Shown here: positions 7,943-17,123 of the stretch, piece by piece
Layout: the number at the start of each line of letters is the position of its first letter
How positions within the stretch are numbered: the stretch's first letter is position 1
NCBI GenBank assembly: GCA_027596075.1
Contig: JADGJC010000035.1
Coordinates: 196,377 to 213,499, forward strand
Source: Rhizophlyctis rosea
Lineage: Eukaryota > Chytridiomycota > Chytridiomycetes > Rhizophlyctidales > Rhizophlyctidaceae
Length of the DNA stretch: 17,123 nt
Direction: 5' to 3'
The notes under the pieces: generated by a model
What the model was told of the DNA's origin: nothing
The model's database searches: none
What the model saw: the letters and a program-made list of their open reading frames with translations, nothing else
Translations under genes and position numbers: made by a program

Positions 7943-8484
7943 ATTTTAGGAGAATCACCTCCACAATTGTTTAGTCATTAGATAGTTGGTTGACCTGCAC
8001 GAGTAGTGAGAGGTGCAGGAGTTGCCACCCTATATGGATTCAGGCTCAATAGTACCTATGCATCAGGTACGCGGTAGCTGCTGAACTTTCCTCTTTTCAC
8101 ATGAGATTGTATGTGGTCAATGTTGTATTCGGAGGGCAAGCAACAGTGACGACAATGAAAAGCAAAGCTAAGCAAGGCAGGGTTGGCAAGACCCCTAGGC
8201 CTGGGTTTGGTGGCACAGCCAGAGTAATTTATGTCGTCTTTGGAATAGATTGGCACTTGCCAAAAGAAGACTTGATGAAGACCTCGCAATCTCGTCACCC
8301 GTTGTCGACATTACCGAGTTCTTCCACCTCTCTTTCCCAGTTCACCCGCCATCTGCTTCTCCAACCCGTGGACATTCCTATCTCCCGCGAAGTGATACCT
8401 ACCTAGTACCTACGAACCAACCATCCAACCACGCGGAACTGAAGCTGTCACAATTAAAAGTTACCAAACAAAGTCCGGCATAAC
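7943..8484. other. Intergenic stretch upstream of the SDR gene
   Basis: This includes the 3' flank of the secreted-protein gene and the leader and promoter of the dehydrogenase. The last 200 bases are rich in C and T/A on the plus strand, as expected before a start codon. Small open frames on both strands look like chance. Confidence 0.5.
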
Positions 8485-9497
8485 ATGTCTTCCGTCCTAA
8501 TTATAGGCGCTACTCGCGGCCTTGGTGCGTCTTTGACGAAATTGTACGCCGCGCAGTCGAAGCTCAGCGTTGTTGCCACGACGCGGTCGGCGTCTGCACC
8601 GGAGGGGTTTTCGTCCAAGATTCGATGGCTTACTGGTATTGACTTGGAGAAAGAGTGCGCTGCGGACGATTTGGTGAAACAGCTGGAGGAGAAGAATGTT
8701 GGACCTATTGATACAGTTGTACGTAACATGACCAAAGTGAATGCTGAATGGTCTTAATCAAACTGACTTCGTTAATCTGGTGAATGCCGCACCACAGATA
8801 ATCACCGCCGGCTACTTCGCAACCGAAACCTTCGCCGCAGACTCCTCCGGCCCCTCCTGGTCCGCCCAACAAAAAACCTACACAACCTCCTCCATCGCAC
8901 CCGTCTTCCTCGTCCACCGTCTCGTCCATTTCAACTTCCTCCCACCCCACTCTAAAGTCGTACTAGTCTCCTCTGAGGCAGGGAGTATCGCATTAAGACA
9001 TGAAAAAGAAGGTGGAGGAAACTATGCCCACCATGCGAGTAAAGCTGCGTTGAATATGGTTGGGAAGTTGTTGAGTTTGGATGTGAGGGAGAGGGGTGTT
9101 GTCGTTAGTATTGTTCATCCGGGGTTTATGAGGACGGAGATGACGAGGGGGGTTGGGTATGATAAGTATTGGGATGCTGGGGGAGGTGAGTTGGGAGTGA
9201 TACTCTATTGCTTTTTGTTATGTGGTGAGATGACTCATGACATCTTTAACAGCTGTCACACCTGACGAAGCGGCAGTGAGTTTGAAGGATTGGGCAGAGA
9301 AGTTGAGCATTGATAAGACGGGTGAATACTGGGCTATCCGCGGGCCTCGTAAGTATTGGGTAGTGCACTGCCGAGGATTGCCGGCAGAGACTTTGGCCTG
9401 CTGACTAATAACGTTCTTGTTGCATCTAGGTGACATCGGAACAGCTGAAGTGGTGCTGGGCAAGGATTTGCCCACTCCCCTCCAGCTGCCATGGTAG
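8485..9497 (+). CDS. Short-chain dehydrogenase/reductase (SDR), 261 aa
   Basis: The gene has four exons: 8485-8718, 8798-9185, 9253-9348 and 9430-9497. The introns are 79, 67 and 81 nt with donors GTACGT, GTGAGT and GTAAGT. The last intron has a TGACTAATAAC branch-like site. The total of 786 nt is in frame. The N-terminus gives the Rossmann dinucleotide loop GATRGLG (8-14). ITAGY near residue 81 stands at the NNAG position, VLVSSEAGS (134-141) carries the active-site Ser strand, and NYAHHASKAALN (153-164) the active-site helix. PGFMRTEM (186-193) follows the last core strand. Length is usual for a classical SDR of the C-factor/sniffer-like group, which reduce carbonyls with NAD(P)H; the substrate is unknown. 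The residue four before Lys160, normally the catalytic Tyr, is His156, with a Tyr two residues earlier. Confidence 0.93.
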
Positions 9498-9767
9498 ATA
9501 ATGAGTGTCGGAAGAACCCCTGTAATGAGATGCGGGCGGGAAGCATCAACTTGAACTTGATGCATGCAATCCAGTTCGGAGTGATCCCCTTACTATTTGT
9601 ACACCCCGGTAAACTGATATAACGAGAACCTTCTTCGCTGCTGTATTGAGACATAATAGAAAACAAATGAGAGTGTATTGGGAATGGGATGATATACATA
9701 ATGCGTTCGGGTATTGGGTATTACAGACAAAGTCATTCCGTCCTTCAAGTTCTTTCAATTGGGCTAC

Positions 9768-10700
9768 CTACTTCTGCTTAAACTTCTCCAGGAAATCCAC
9801 CACAACGCCATCCGCCCCACCCAACCCGCCATCCTTTGCAAAATACACAGTATTATTGGATCCCTCGGCAATAGCCTTCATCTGCTCAAGCCTCTTCATC
9901 TCCAACAACGTTCTGACGGCCAACTTCTCATCCCCACCCAAGATGTCCGCTAACTTGGCTATCTGAAGTGACAACCCCTCCGCCTCCATTCCCAAAGCTG
10001 CACGATGTCCCTCTGCCTGACGTATGGCGATTGCGTAGTCTGCGTCGGCTTGATTCTTTTGCGCTTGGAGGTGTCCTTCGGATTCTAGGATAGTTTTGCG
10101 TTTCATGCCTTCTGCGACGTTGACGGCGGCTTCGGTGTCGAGAAGTTGTTTCCGACGGGCGCGTTCAGCTTCCATTTGTTGTTCTAGTTGGCGTTGGATG
10201 TCGCGATTGGAGGGGACGAAGTTTTGGATCTCGAACCGTGTACAATCTACACCCCATTCTTTGATCCCGTCCCCGATGTTGGATTTTAGCTCTTTGTTGA
10301 TTGCGTTCCGGTCTGCTATGATGGTGTCGTAGTCGAAACGCCCGACGATCGAGCGCATGGCTGAGGTTCCTATTCTGTGGATGCTCGTGACGTAGTCGGA
10401 GATGTTGAAAAGGGCGTCGTGGGCGGAACGGACTTGGTAGAATAGGGAACCTTCGACGGTTACGGGGACGTTGTCGGATGTGAAGGCTATGAGGTCTTTG
10501 ATGGGGAGGGAGCGTTCGCGCATGTCAACTTTGTGGGTTGTGTGGTAGAGGGGGATGTTGAGGCGGAGACCGGGTTGGAGGAGGATGGGGTTTTTGCCTA
10601 GTTGGAGGCGGATAGCTTGGAAGCCTTGGTCGATGATTGTGATGATGGTCCGGCGTTGGATGTGGATTGGGGCGCGAGCCACGCGATGGAGGAGGGACAT
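9768..10700 (-). CDS. SPFH/Band 7 stomatin-like protein, 310 aa
   Basis: A single uninterrupted frame runs from an ATG at 10700 to a TAG. The SPFH domain spans about residues 20-190: it starts IITIIDQGFQAIRLQLGKNP, has PGL and P..HTTHKVDMRERSL, and continues with TSDNVPVTVEGSLFYQV. A long charged helix follows (QLEQQMEAERARRKQL ... AVNVAEG..), the coiled-coil that drives ring oligomers in stomatins and prohibitins. The C-terminal segment NTVYFAKDGGLGG sits where stomatins keep a conserved oligomerisation stretch. The first 17 residues are basic and Ser/Arg-bearing without acids (MSLLHRVARAPIHIQRR), suiting a mitochondrial presequence as in SLP-2 (human STOML2), which scaffolds inner-membrane complexes. 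No strong transmembrane helix is visible. It is shorter than STOML2 (356 aa), and orthology is not certain. It is transcribed away from the 7TM gene. Confidence 0.95.
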   Translation of the reverse strand: MSLLHRVARAPIHIQRRTIITIIDQGFQAIRLQLGKNPILLQPGLRLNIPLYHTTHKVDMRERSLPIKDLIAFTSDNVPVTVEGSLFYQVRSAHDALFNISDYVTSIHRIGTSAMRSIVGRFDYDTIIADRNAINKELKSNIGDGIKEWGVDCTRFEIQNFVPSNRDIQRQLEQQMEAERARRKQLLDTEAAVNVAEGMKRKTILESEGHLQAQKNQADADYAIAIRQAEGHRAALGMEAEGLSLQIAKLADILGGDEKLAVRTLLEMKRLEQMKAIAEGSNNTVYFAKDGGLGGADGVVVDFLEKFKQK

Positions 10701-11179
10701 TGTGTTTGAGTTGTGTTATTGTACTATTAAGGTAGCAGTCAACTGTAAAGGGATCGCTCTGATTTTTTTGCTTTGGTATGTGCCTCATCTATTCAGCTTT
10801 TTATATTTGAACTGTTTGGCAAGGTGTTTTGTGGTACTGAAAGTAAACAAGTAAACAATCCGAGGTTACATTCGTGACTGGTATTCTGGTAAAACGTGGT
10901 TGATTACGAGAGGGCCACGTCGGAGGTGGTTCGGAGGATACAGTGGCGGCGTGGCTGGAAGGGGTTGGTGACTGTGCAAGAAAGAATATCAGGGTCCATG
11001 ATTGATGATGTGAGGGTCGAGTTATCACGTTCAGGGTCCATGGTTTCTTGGCCATGAATGGTGGGCCAACCTTTCCCGTCCGGTACACAAATTGCTTCAC
11101 ATCACCATGTTCCTCCTCCAGCAACAACATCACCTGCTTCCAAACTTAAGTCGATAGTTTCCCACTTAGACGTCGATTC
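10701..11179. promoter_or_regulatory. Bidirectional promoter region (SPFH gene / 7TM gene)
   Basis: This stretch of 479 bases lies between divergent start codons. It contains a 12-base direct repeat, TCAGGGTCCATG at 10989-11000 and 11031-11042, and a segment (11021-11050) resembling 5134-5164. Open frames here on either strand lack motifs. Confidence 0.5.
10989..11042. repeat. Direct repeat of TCAGGGTCCATG
   Basis: Two exact 12-base copies start 42 bases apart, and the next three bases are ATT and GTT. They sit in the middle of the divergent promoter, so they may be paired factor sites, or part of a worn dispersed repeat. Confidence 0.6.
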
Positions 11180-12573
11180 ATGGCATCGTTCCTCTTCAAC
11201 ACTCTCCAAAATGGCATCTTCACCGGAACGGATCAACTTCTCCAAGCCTTCGGCGCACCATCATCCGCATCCACTCCCGCCGCACTCCAATTCTCCACCA
11301 CCTTAATGGCCGCCGTTCACAGTCCATACTACGCCTTATTCTCAATAACCCTCGTCCTCGGCTCAACCTGTGTCTTAAGCATCATCAGCTTCCTCCTCTG
11401 GCTATGGGCCTTCAGACAAAAACGAAACCTCCGCACACAATCAATGTTCGCCGCGTCAGTGTACATGCTGCTTGCGCAAATATTCACCATAGCGATGTTG
11501 ATACGGCCGGTTTTCATGAAGGCGCTCTTGTATGCTTGTACAGTGTGTAGTACGGGGGCACTTGCTTGTTTGGTGTTGAGCTGTATCTTTCGATCGTTGA
11601 GTGTTGTTACGGTGCCTGGGACGCGGAATACTTTTATTTGGGTGTCGGGGGTTTTGATTAGTGCCTATTCGGCTGTTGTGGCTGCTTTTAGTTTGAAAGA
11701 GGAGTATGAATCTTCCACGTCGGAGGTGTATACCTCGACTGGGTGAGTGATACTCGTTTTCTTGGAGATAGTCATACGGAGTCTTCTTACGCGGTTCAAA
11801 CTGGAAACGACGGTTTCTTAGTTTGTTCTAACAAAATCATGCAATCCATTCCTCATCAATATTCTGGTATCCCTTTGTCGTAGAGCAGAAATTCCTTTCT
11901 CCGTCTGTCGGTCATCGTGTACCCAATTGCGCACTGCCTATATGCCTTCGGGATATTCTCCTTCACGCTTTTTCGACACTTGCGGATGATGAGGCATGTA
12001 ATAGGTGATGGCATGGAGGAAATGAGAATTGCAAGTACCGGAGTTGTCCGCAAGTGATTGGTCAAAATATGCTGATTTGGTTGGTCCCATCTCATTTCCA
12101 GGTGAACTTAGTGAGCAATATTTGCGGAACGTTGACGACCCTCATGTGGTTGGGACTTATGTTCATATGCCTGTACGGGGTATGTGTTCCCCATCAATTT
12201 CCGCCTTGGATTCAAGCCCCAGACCACTATACCCGCACTTGTAATTTCTTCCACTTTTCATCCCCGCAACCAGCTCAAAGACCAACCCTCAGCAATATAC
12301 GGCCAACTCTTCGTCGCCATGATACCCATAATCGAATTCGTAAACGACAACTTCACCGGACTGTCTGCGTTCTTCGCTCCCGCATCCAACCCTACCTCCT
12401 CACGTCCCTCAGCCATTGAAACATCCTTGGAATCTGGTAAAGAACGCAATGGTACAGCTACGCAGTCTATGGCTCACAGAGCTCTGCATGCGGGTGAAGA
12501 TTTGACGGGGTCGGCTCGGGGTATAAGTGAAGATGGAGATAGAGGGCTTTCAAATGTCGGTAGCTCATGCTGA
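11180..12573 (+). CDS. Orphan seven-transmembrane protein, about 349 aa
   Basis: My model has four exons: 11180-11742, 11889-11997, 12102-12179 and 12274-12573 (1050 nt, in frame). Donors are GTGAGT, GTAATA (weak) and GTATGT; acceptors are all CAG. Predicted helices lie at about 51-77, 88-108, 115-137 and 152-171 (exon 1), 194-215 (exon 2), 226-249 (exon 3) and 258-278 (exon 4), giving seven. Loops fit an N-outside receptor topology: basic RQKRNLRTQ after helix 1 and FRHLRMMRH after helix 5 would be cytosolic, while acidic KEEYES after helix 4 would be outside. The tail of about 70 residues is rich in Ser, Thr, Gly and charged residues. I see no DRY, NPxxY or Lys-retinal motif, so no GPCR or rhodopsin family is assigned. 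The exon 2 end is the weakest point (alternatives near 12031-12053); the other junctions are good. Confidence 0.75.
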
Positions 12574-13010
12574 CAAATTGTACTATGCGGAGCTTGCTGA
12601 GGGCCGAAGCGAAATTGAGCTGGTCCTGTGAGAGATGGAGATGGGGCTGCTATGCAGAAATTGGCCACCGGTGTTGCTGTTGCGGAAGGAGCAGCAGCTG
12701 ACTACGGGGTAGTATAGCCACATACGTAATTAGAAGTCTGCCTGCCTGCTTTCAGGGCCATCGTGAAGTTGCATCCTTCCCGACCAATTGTACATGTAAC
12801 TAGAGGCGCCACTGCCACCTTAACATAAACAATAATCGTAGCAGATACACCAAATCAATGAAACCGCTTAGTGCATCCAGAAAAAGTCAATGCTCCATAT
12901 TCGTCGCGGAAAGTAAGTTACATAAAATCTATTAACAAAAAAGGGGGGTGATCCATCACATGCATACATATATACTAATTGAGAATAAACAACGCAATCC
13001 AATCACTAAT
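12574..13010. other. Intergenic stretch between convergent genes
   Basis: These are the 3' flanks of the 7TM gene (+) and the SHMT gene (-). It is AT-rich towards 12830-13000, consistent with 3' UTR sequence. No gene or structured RNA recognised. Confidence 0.5.
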
Positions 13011-15243
13011 CTAATGACGGAACTGCTCAGGAACAGTGGCGGGGTCAAAGCCAGGCATAGGGAAAGATCTTGCGAACGCCTCAACCTCAGACTTGAGCTG
13101 CTTAACCTGCTCGTTACCCTCGAGAGCAACGACGAAGTCCTTGATGAGCTTCCCGCTGGTCTTTTGGACTTCAAGCGCGATCTGGGCGGCACGGTCGAGG
13201 AATTCGGCAATTTTGACGAAGTCGGCTTCTTTGAAGCTTCGGGAGGTGAGGGCGGGGGCACCTGTTTATGTGGTGATCGGTTAATGTCGATGTTGATAGA
13301 AAGCAGAGTGAGAGTGAAAGTGAAAGGGATGGACGAAGCTTACCAATACGGACACCACCGGGAACCAAAGCGGACGAGTCGCCGTGAACGGCGTTCTTGT
13401 TGAGAGTGATGCTGACGATATCGCAGATCTTCTCCATCTTGCTGCCGGTCAAACCAATTGGCCGCAAGTCCCACAAGATCAAGTGGTTGACAGTTCCATC
13501 CGTGGCAATCTTGTAGCCCTTCTCGCTCAAAGAGCGCGCAATGGCGCTGGCATTCGCCTTGACCTGCTTGGCGTATTGCTTGAATTCGGGGCTGGCGACT
13601 TGCTTGAGAGCGACGGCGACGGCGGCGATGGTGTTATTGTGGGGACCGCCCTGGTTGGAGGGGAAGACGGCAAAGTTGACCTTCTCCTCCAAGTCGGAGT
13701 TCTTTTGGCCCTTGGGTGCACGTTGGAAGAAGATGAGACCGGCGCGGGGACCACGGAGGGTCTTGTGGGTGGTGGTGGTGACGATGTCGCAGAATTCGAA
13801 GGGGTTGGCGGCTTCTTGGGTGGCGACGAGACCGCTGATGTGGGCAATGTCGGCCATCAAGTAAGCACCATGGGCGTCAGCAATCTGAATATCGAGCATA
13901 GGTAAGCAAACCGAAAAAGCAAATGCGGCAGTTTGTTGATTGCTCTTCCTCAGGCCCCTTGCCCCTCCTCGAGGCCCCAATGAAATCTCAGATACCGTTG
14001 TAGTCTATTAAATTTATGCAAGTCCACATGGAACTTTCGGACTATGCGATGTCATCACTGATTTCACGTCGAACACCAACAAGCCCCCTGTCGCTCTTCT
14101 CCCTCCTTCTCTCTTGATAAGTGAACGTACCTTGCGAAGGCGTGCGTAGTCCCATTCCTGAGGGTATGCGCTGGCACCGCAGATGATGAGCTTGGGGCGG
14201 AAGATGGCGGCGTTGGCCTCGAGCTTGTCGTAGTCAACGAAACCGGTTTTCTGAAGAGTGAAGCAAATGAGCCGTCATGATCCGATATATGCGAGATCCG
14301 AGATCGTTATAACATACGTGGTCGACTTGGTAGGGGAGGGATTCAAAGTAGATGGCGGATGAGGAGACCTTCTTCTTGGCAGTAGCGTAACCGTGGGTCA
14401 AGCTGTAAGCAACAACATTGTTGGAGGGATTTCTATAGAGATATGAAACAGGTGCAATGGGTTACGTACTGGCCACCAGAGGGAAGGTCCAAACCCATGA
14501 TGCGGTCATGAGGGGCGAGCATGGCAGTGAGAGCAGAGAAGTTGGCAGTGGAACCTGCATCGATCTTAGCATGAGTAATTTGATATTTCCATTCCGATTC
14601 TACACCAGCGATCGCCTCACGGTCGGTCCCCCTTCAGTACTCCCATCTCCAATCCTCTGATTCATTTTCCACAATTCCCACACTTTCAACGTGACTTCAA
14701 ACGTGAGACCTTCCCACCTCCATCACATCCAATGTCCTCGAACCGACTCCCGATACACATTCCCACGCTCCCAGCCTCTTAACTCCCTCACCAATCCCCA
14801 TGCCCCTTCAATCCTATCAACCAGCCGATCACCTTGATACCCACCAGAGTAAGGTTGAACGTTGACACCCCAGTTCTCAGGGCTAAGGTTGAAAGCCTCA
14901 AGAGCACGCTTGCGGCAAAGGTTCTCCACTTCATCAATCCACTCGTTACCACCGTAGTAACGAGCGCCGGGAAGACCCTCAGAGTATTTGTTTGTAAGAG
15001 CAGACCCGTTTGCCTCCATAACGGCTTGAGAAGTGAAGTTCTCAGATGCGATCAATTCGAGGCAGGAGAATTGGCGCCATTTTTCCTTTTGGACGAGAGC
15101 GAAGACTTCGGGGTCTTCTTGCTCAAGAGGGATGTTGAGGCACTTGTTCTGTGGTGGTGGGGCAGCGATGGTTAGGCGCGATAATCTGGTGTGTGTGGGG
15201 TGAAGGTAAAGTGCATACTTACCCAGGAGTCGGCGGCGGACAT
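13011..15243 (-). CDS. SHMT: Serine hydroxymethyltransferase, 468 aa
   Basis: Seven exons on the minus strand: 15243-15223, 15148-14845, 14554-14470, 14402-14318, 14250-14131, 13884-13344 and 13261-13011. They total 1407 nt in one frame. Introns are 74, 290, 67, 67, 246 and 82 nt with donors GTAAGT, GTGGGT, GTACGT, GTATGT, GTACGT and GTAAGC. The enzyme uses PLP to move the Ser hydroxymethyl carbon to tetrahydrofolate, giving glycine and 5,10-methylene-THF. Family hallmarks in order are [56 protein letters not shown], the PLP-lysine motif [12 protein letters not shown] (Lys246), [11 protein letters not shown] and the C-terminal GNEQVK...FP.PGF segment. The length is that of eukaryotic cytosolic SHMT, and the start MSAADSW has no mitochondrial presequence, so I place it in the cytosol. 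Exon 1 codes for only seven residues. Confidence 0.97.
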
Positions 15244-16142
15244 TGTGTGTATGGTGGAGTTTTGCGGGTGGGTGTGGTGGGAGCGGGATGAGGGTATCAA
15301 ATCTAGGAGTCGTTGGAAAAGAGGTTTACCTATGGGAAAGCTGTTTATAAGGATGTAATTTTTTCCACCCAGACTCCCATTTTGTGTCCCCCCAAATTGT
15401 GGGACCCCAAAACAAAATTTCATCCTCAACAGACGAGTTGGCATCGGATGACTCACACTTTGTTGAGGTGAATCACATTTCATGTCGCCAGGGTCCTAGG
15501 TATGCCAATTTGTGTCAATAGGGGATGGTAAACTTGATATATTCGTAGTGGCTGGTTATGCTTGTCCTTTCATTTTTCTTTTTGCGCTTCTCATAGTCCC
15601 CGTCTGTTTCATGGCCAGCATTTGATGACGATGCTCTGGATGATATTGTGTGTGCAAGTTGACACGCAAGACATCATTTGCAGAGAGTGAAGGGGTGAGA
15701 CCTTTGAGGAGAGGATGACGAGAGCTTGCTGGTACGCGTTGAGGAAACTTGAGCTTTGGAACTCGCGGATAACATAACAGCAACACATTCCACGTACTTA
15801 AAACGGTGGTCAAACGTTTTCATGTGTACTTCTTCCTGACCCATTCCGTACCTCTTGCCGGTATCAAGACGCAGCCCGCATGTTGCCTTCAATTCCAATC
15901 AATTGCACCGTTTGACGTGGGTCACCAGTGCCCCCCATATGTGCTAAAAGTACATGGTCTTGTTTTGGAAGAACAACTGTAGATGTAATCAACTACCTAC
16001 TCGTACTATTGCGTCAAGTGGATTTTGCAAGCTCAAGAACATTCTTCCCCTCCACCCCTCCCACCAAAATCCCTCTCCATCACCAACCTGACACTTCATC
16101 CCATTCTTCAAAAGATGCACACTGGCCTCAAGTTATGCCCGG
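15244..16142. other. Intergenic stretch upstream of SHMT
   Basis: The first 110 bases hold the SHMT leader and a TATA box. Beyond that, open frames on the minus strand at 15556-15813 and 15674-15898 show no motif; I cannot exclude that one is an exon of the unrecognised minus-strand gene to the right. No RNA gene or repeat seen. Confidence 0.45.
15344..15349 (-). promoter_or_regulatory. TATA box of SHMT
   Basis: TATAAA on the minus strand (context CCTTATAAACAGC), 101 bases upstream of the SHMT ATG, a normal distance for a fungal TATA promoter with a short leader. Confidence 0.5.
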
Positions 16143-16829
16143 CTATGGGATTGATACGAAAATTTGAAAGTTGAGGGAGCAAATTCCTGGGGAACAGCAA
16201 CGTTGATCTGTATATATCCCGTTTTGACGGTACCCGATTGCGTACTTGGATGCCATTGCGTCGTTGTTGCTAATGGTGTAGTGCTGAAAGGGAGTACCCA
16301 CTGCGGTTACTAGTGCAAGGTAGTATTTAGCGTAAGCTCGATACTAACTTGTGACGAGCCAGTCTCCGTATGTGAGGGTTTGGCGGAGTTTGATGGGAGA
16401 AAAGGTTGTCGGTTTGGCTTCGACCCATCTTCCTCGCATTGGCAAGTCATCTAGTATATTTTGAGGGGTTTCTTCTTTGAAATTGAGAGTTTGAGCCCGT
16501 TCTTTGGCAAGGTCGATGGGGGCGGTGGAACTCGTCCGAGAAGTACTTGACGAGTTGGTCTGATTCGTTACCAAAGAGTATTTGGTGCTTCTGAGTCCCT
16601 TGCTTCTGACTCGCTGGCAATCTAAATCCCATTGCGCATCCACCTCTGCTAGTGGTTCCGATGTTTGGGCTCCATCTAATAACCCGTCCTCCTCGGCCTC
16701 CTTTTGGCAACCAGCCTGTTCCAGGAAAGCATAGTTTTCTGGTGTCCACCGGTATGATTCACTTGCAACAAAGCTTGAGACTTCAACCACCTTGGTCTCT
16801 GTGTTCATAGTCCTATCAACACGTAACAT
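16143..16829 (-). CDS. Unrecognised protein, tentative two-exon model
   Basis: Exon 16829-16349 is open from an ATG (MLRVDRTMNTETK) for 160 codons; a second ATG at 16808 is equally possible, and the frame also runs upstream to a GTG at 16859. It ends near LTYGDWLVT. The frame would stop at TAG seven bases on, but a GTTAGT donor at 16348 and a CAG acceptor give a 48-nt intron and a second exon 16300-16143 that adds about 52 residues (MGTPFQHYTISNNDAM..., ending FVSIP). Composition is acidic and Ser/Thr-rich in the middle (NSSSTSRTSST), suggesting a disordered, soluble protein. No signal peptide, helix or known domain is visible. It could equally be one internal exon of a larger gene, or chance. 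Confidence 0.4.
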
Positions 16830-16859
16830 CAGAACGATATGCTCTGCACCAGTCCACAC

Positions 16860-17123
16860 TTCCCGACTTTGGGGCCGTAATCGACGTATTATGGGAATGC
16901 GAGGGGTTCCCCTGGCGTGGAGGGTTGGTTATACTCGGGCCGGTAAATCCACCACGGACGGTCTCATTGTAGGTGTATAAAGAAGAGCGCTAAAGTGTAG
17001 AAGAGCGCCAAAGTGAGACCTTCGTTGCGGTTAGGGAGAATGTTGTCGTGGAGTTAGGGAGAGAAGGAGAGTTGATTTCAGATCGGAAAGGGGGGGGGGG
17101 GGGGGGGGGGGGGAAGATAGATT
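16860..17123. other. Right flank; ends in a poly-G run
   Basis: No gene recognised. Bases 17090-17113 are 24 consecutive G, directly after AGATCGGAAA (from 17080). The run may be a sequencing artefact (see findings). Confidence 0.5.

Noticed and set aside
13384..13905. 173-codon plus-strand frame opposite SHMT
   Set aside because: It is the antisense of the highly conserved SHMT exon 6; the sense product is certain.
1..17123. CRISPR arrays, transposase or reverse-transcriptase genes, rRNA and tRNA genes
   Set aside because: None seen on either strand by reading; short direct repeats found here do not form arrays.

Overview
The window looks like nuclear DNA of an early-diverging fungus, most likely a chytrid. 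Genes are compact and on both strands. They are cut by many short introns (about 48-146 nt in most models) with GTRNGT-like donors, pyrimidine-rich acceptors and YAG ends. The gene content fits: MYND zinc fingers, a kinesin-light-chain-like TPR protein, a cytosolic-type serine hydroxymethyltransferase and a stomatin-like SPFH protein. The phylum is an inference from gene style; no marker gene here proves it.

Layout. (1) 1-670 (+): 3' part of a MYND zinc-finger gene whose start lies outside the window. (2) About 1398-1910 (-): decayed, frameshifted MYND copy. (3) 2578-4821 (+): single-exon 747-aa protein with a TIR-resembling N-terminal domain (WFVSHCW ... WCVFEL), a poly-Ser linker and nine 42-residue TPRs. 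(4) 5309-6608 (-): second full-length-like MYND gene with a clear C-terminal half and an unresolved N-terminal half. (5) 7074-7942 (+): four-exon secreted cysteine-rich protein with a hydrophobic C-terminal tail, visible only after splicing. (6) 8485-9497 (+): four-exon short-chain dehydrogenase/reductase in which the usual catalytic Tyr position reads His. (7) 9768-10700 (-): intronless SPFH/stomatin-like protein. (8) 11180-12573 (+): four-exon orphan seven-transmembrane protein, divergent from (7). (9) 13011-15243 (-): complete seven-exon SHMT, 468 aa. (10) About 16143-16829 (-): unrecognised gene, low confidence. The right end has an adapter-like 9-mer followed by 24 G.

How it fits together. 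The right half (SHMT, SPFH protein, SDR) is ordinary housekeeping and enzyme content with no sign of an operon-like unit. The left 6.6 kb looks like accessory, fast-evolving sequence: three related MYND loci (two apparently usable, one dead) surround a TIR-like/TPR gene whose architecture recalls innate-immune or signalling sensors. That region, plus the secreted protein and the orphan 7TM receptor-like gene, is the part most worth a second look. No tRNA, rRNA, CRISPR array, transposase or reverse transcriptase was seen.
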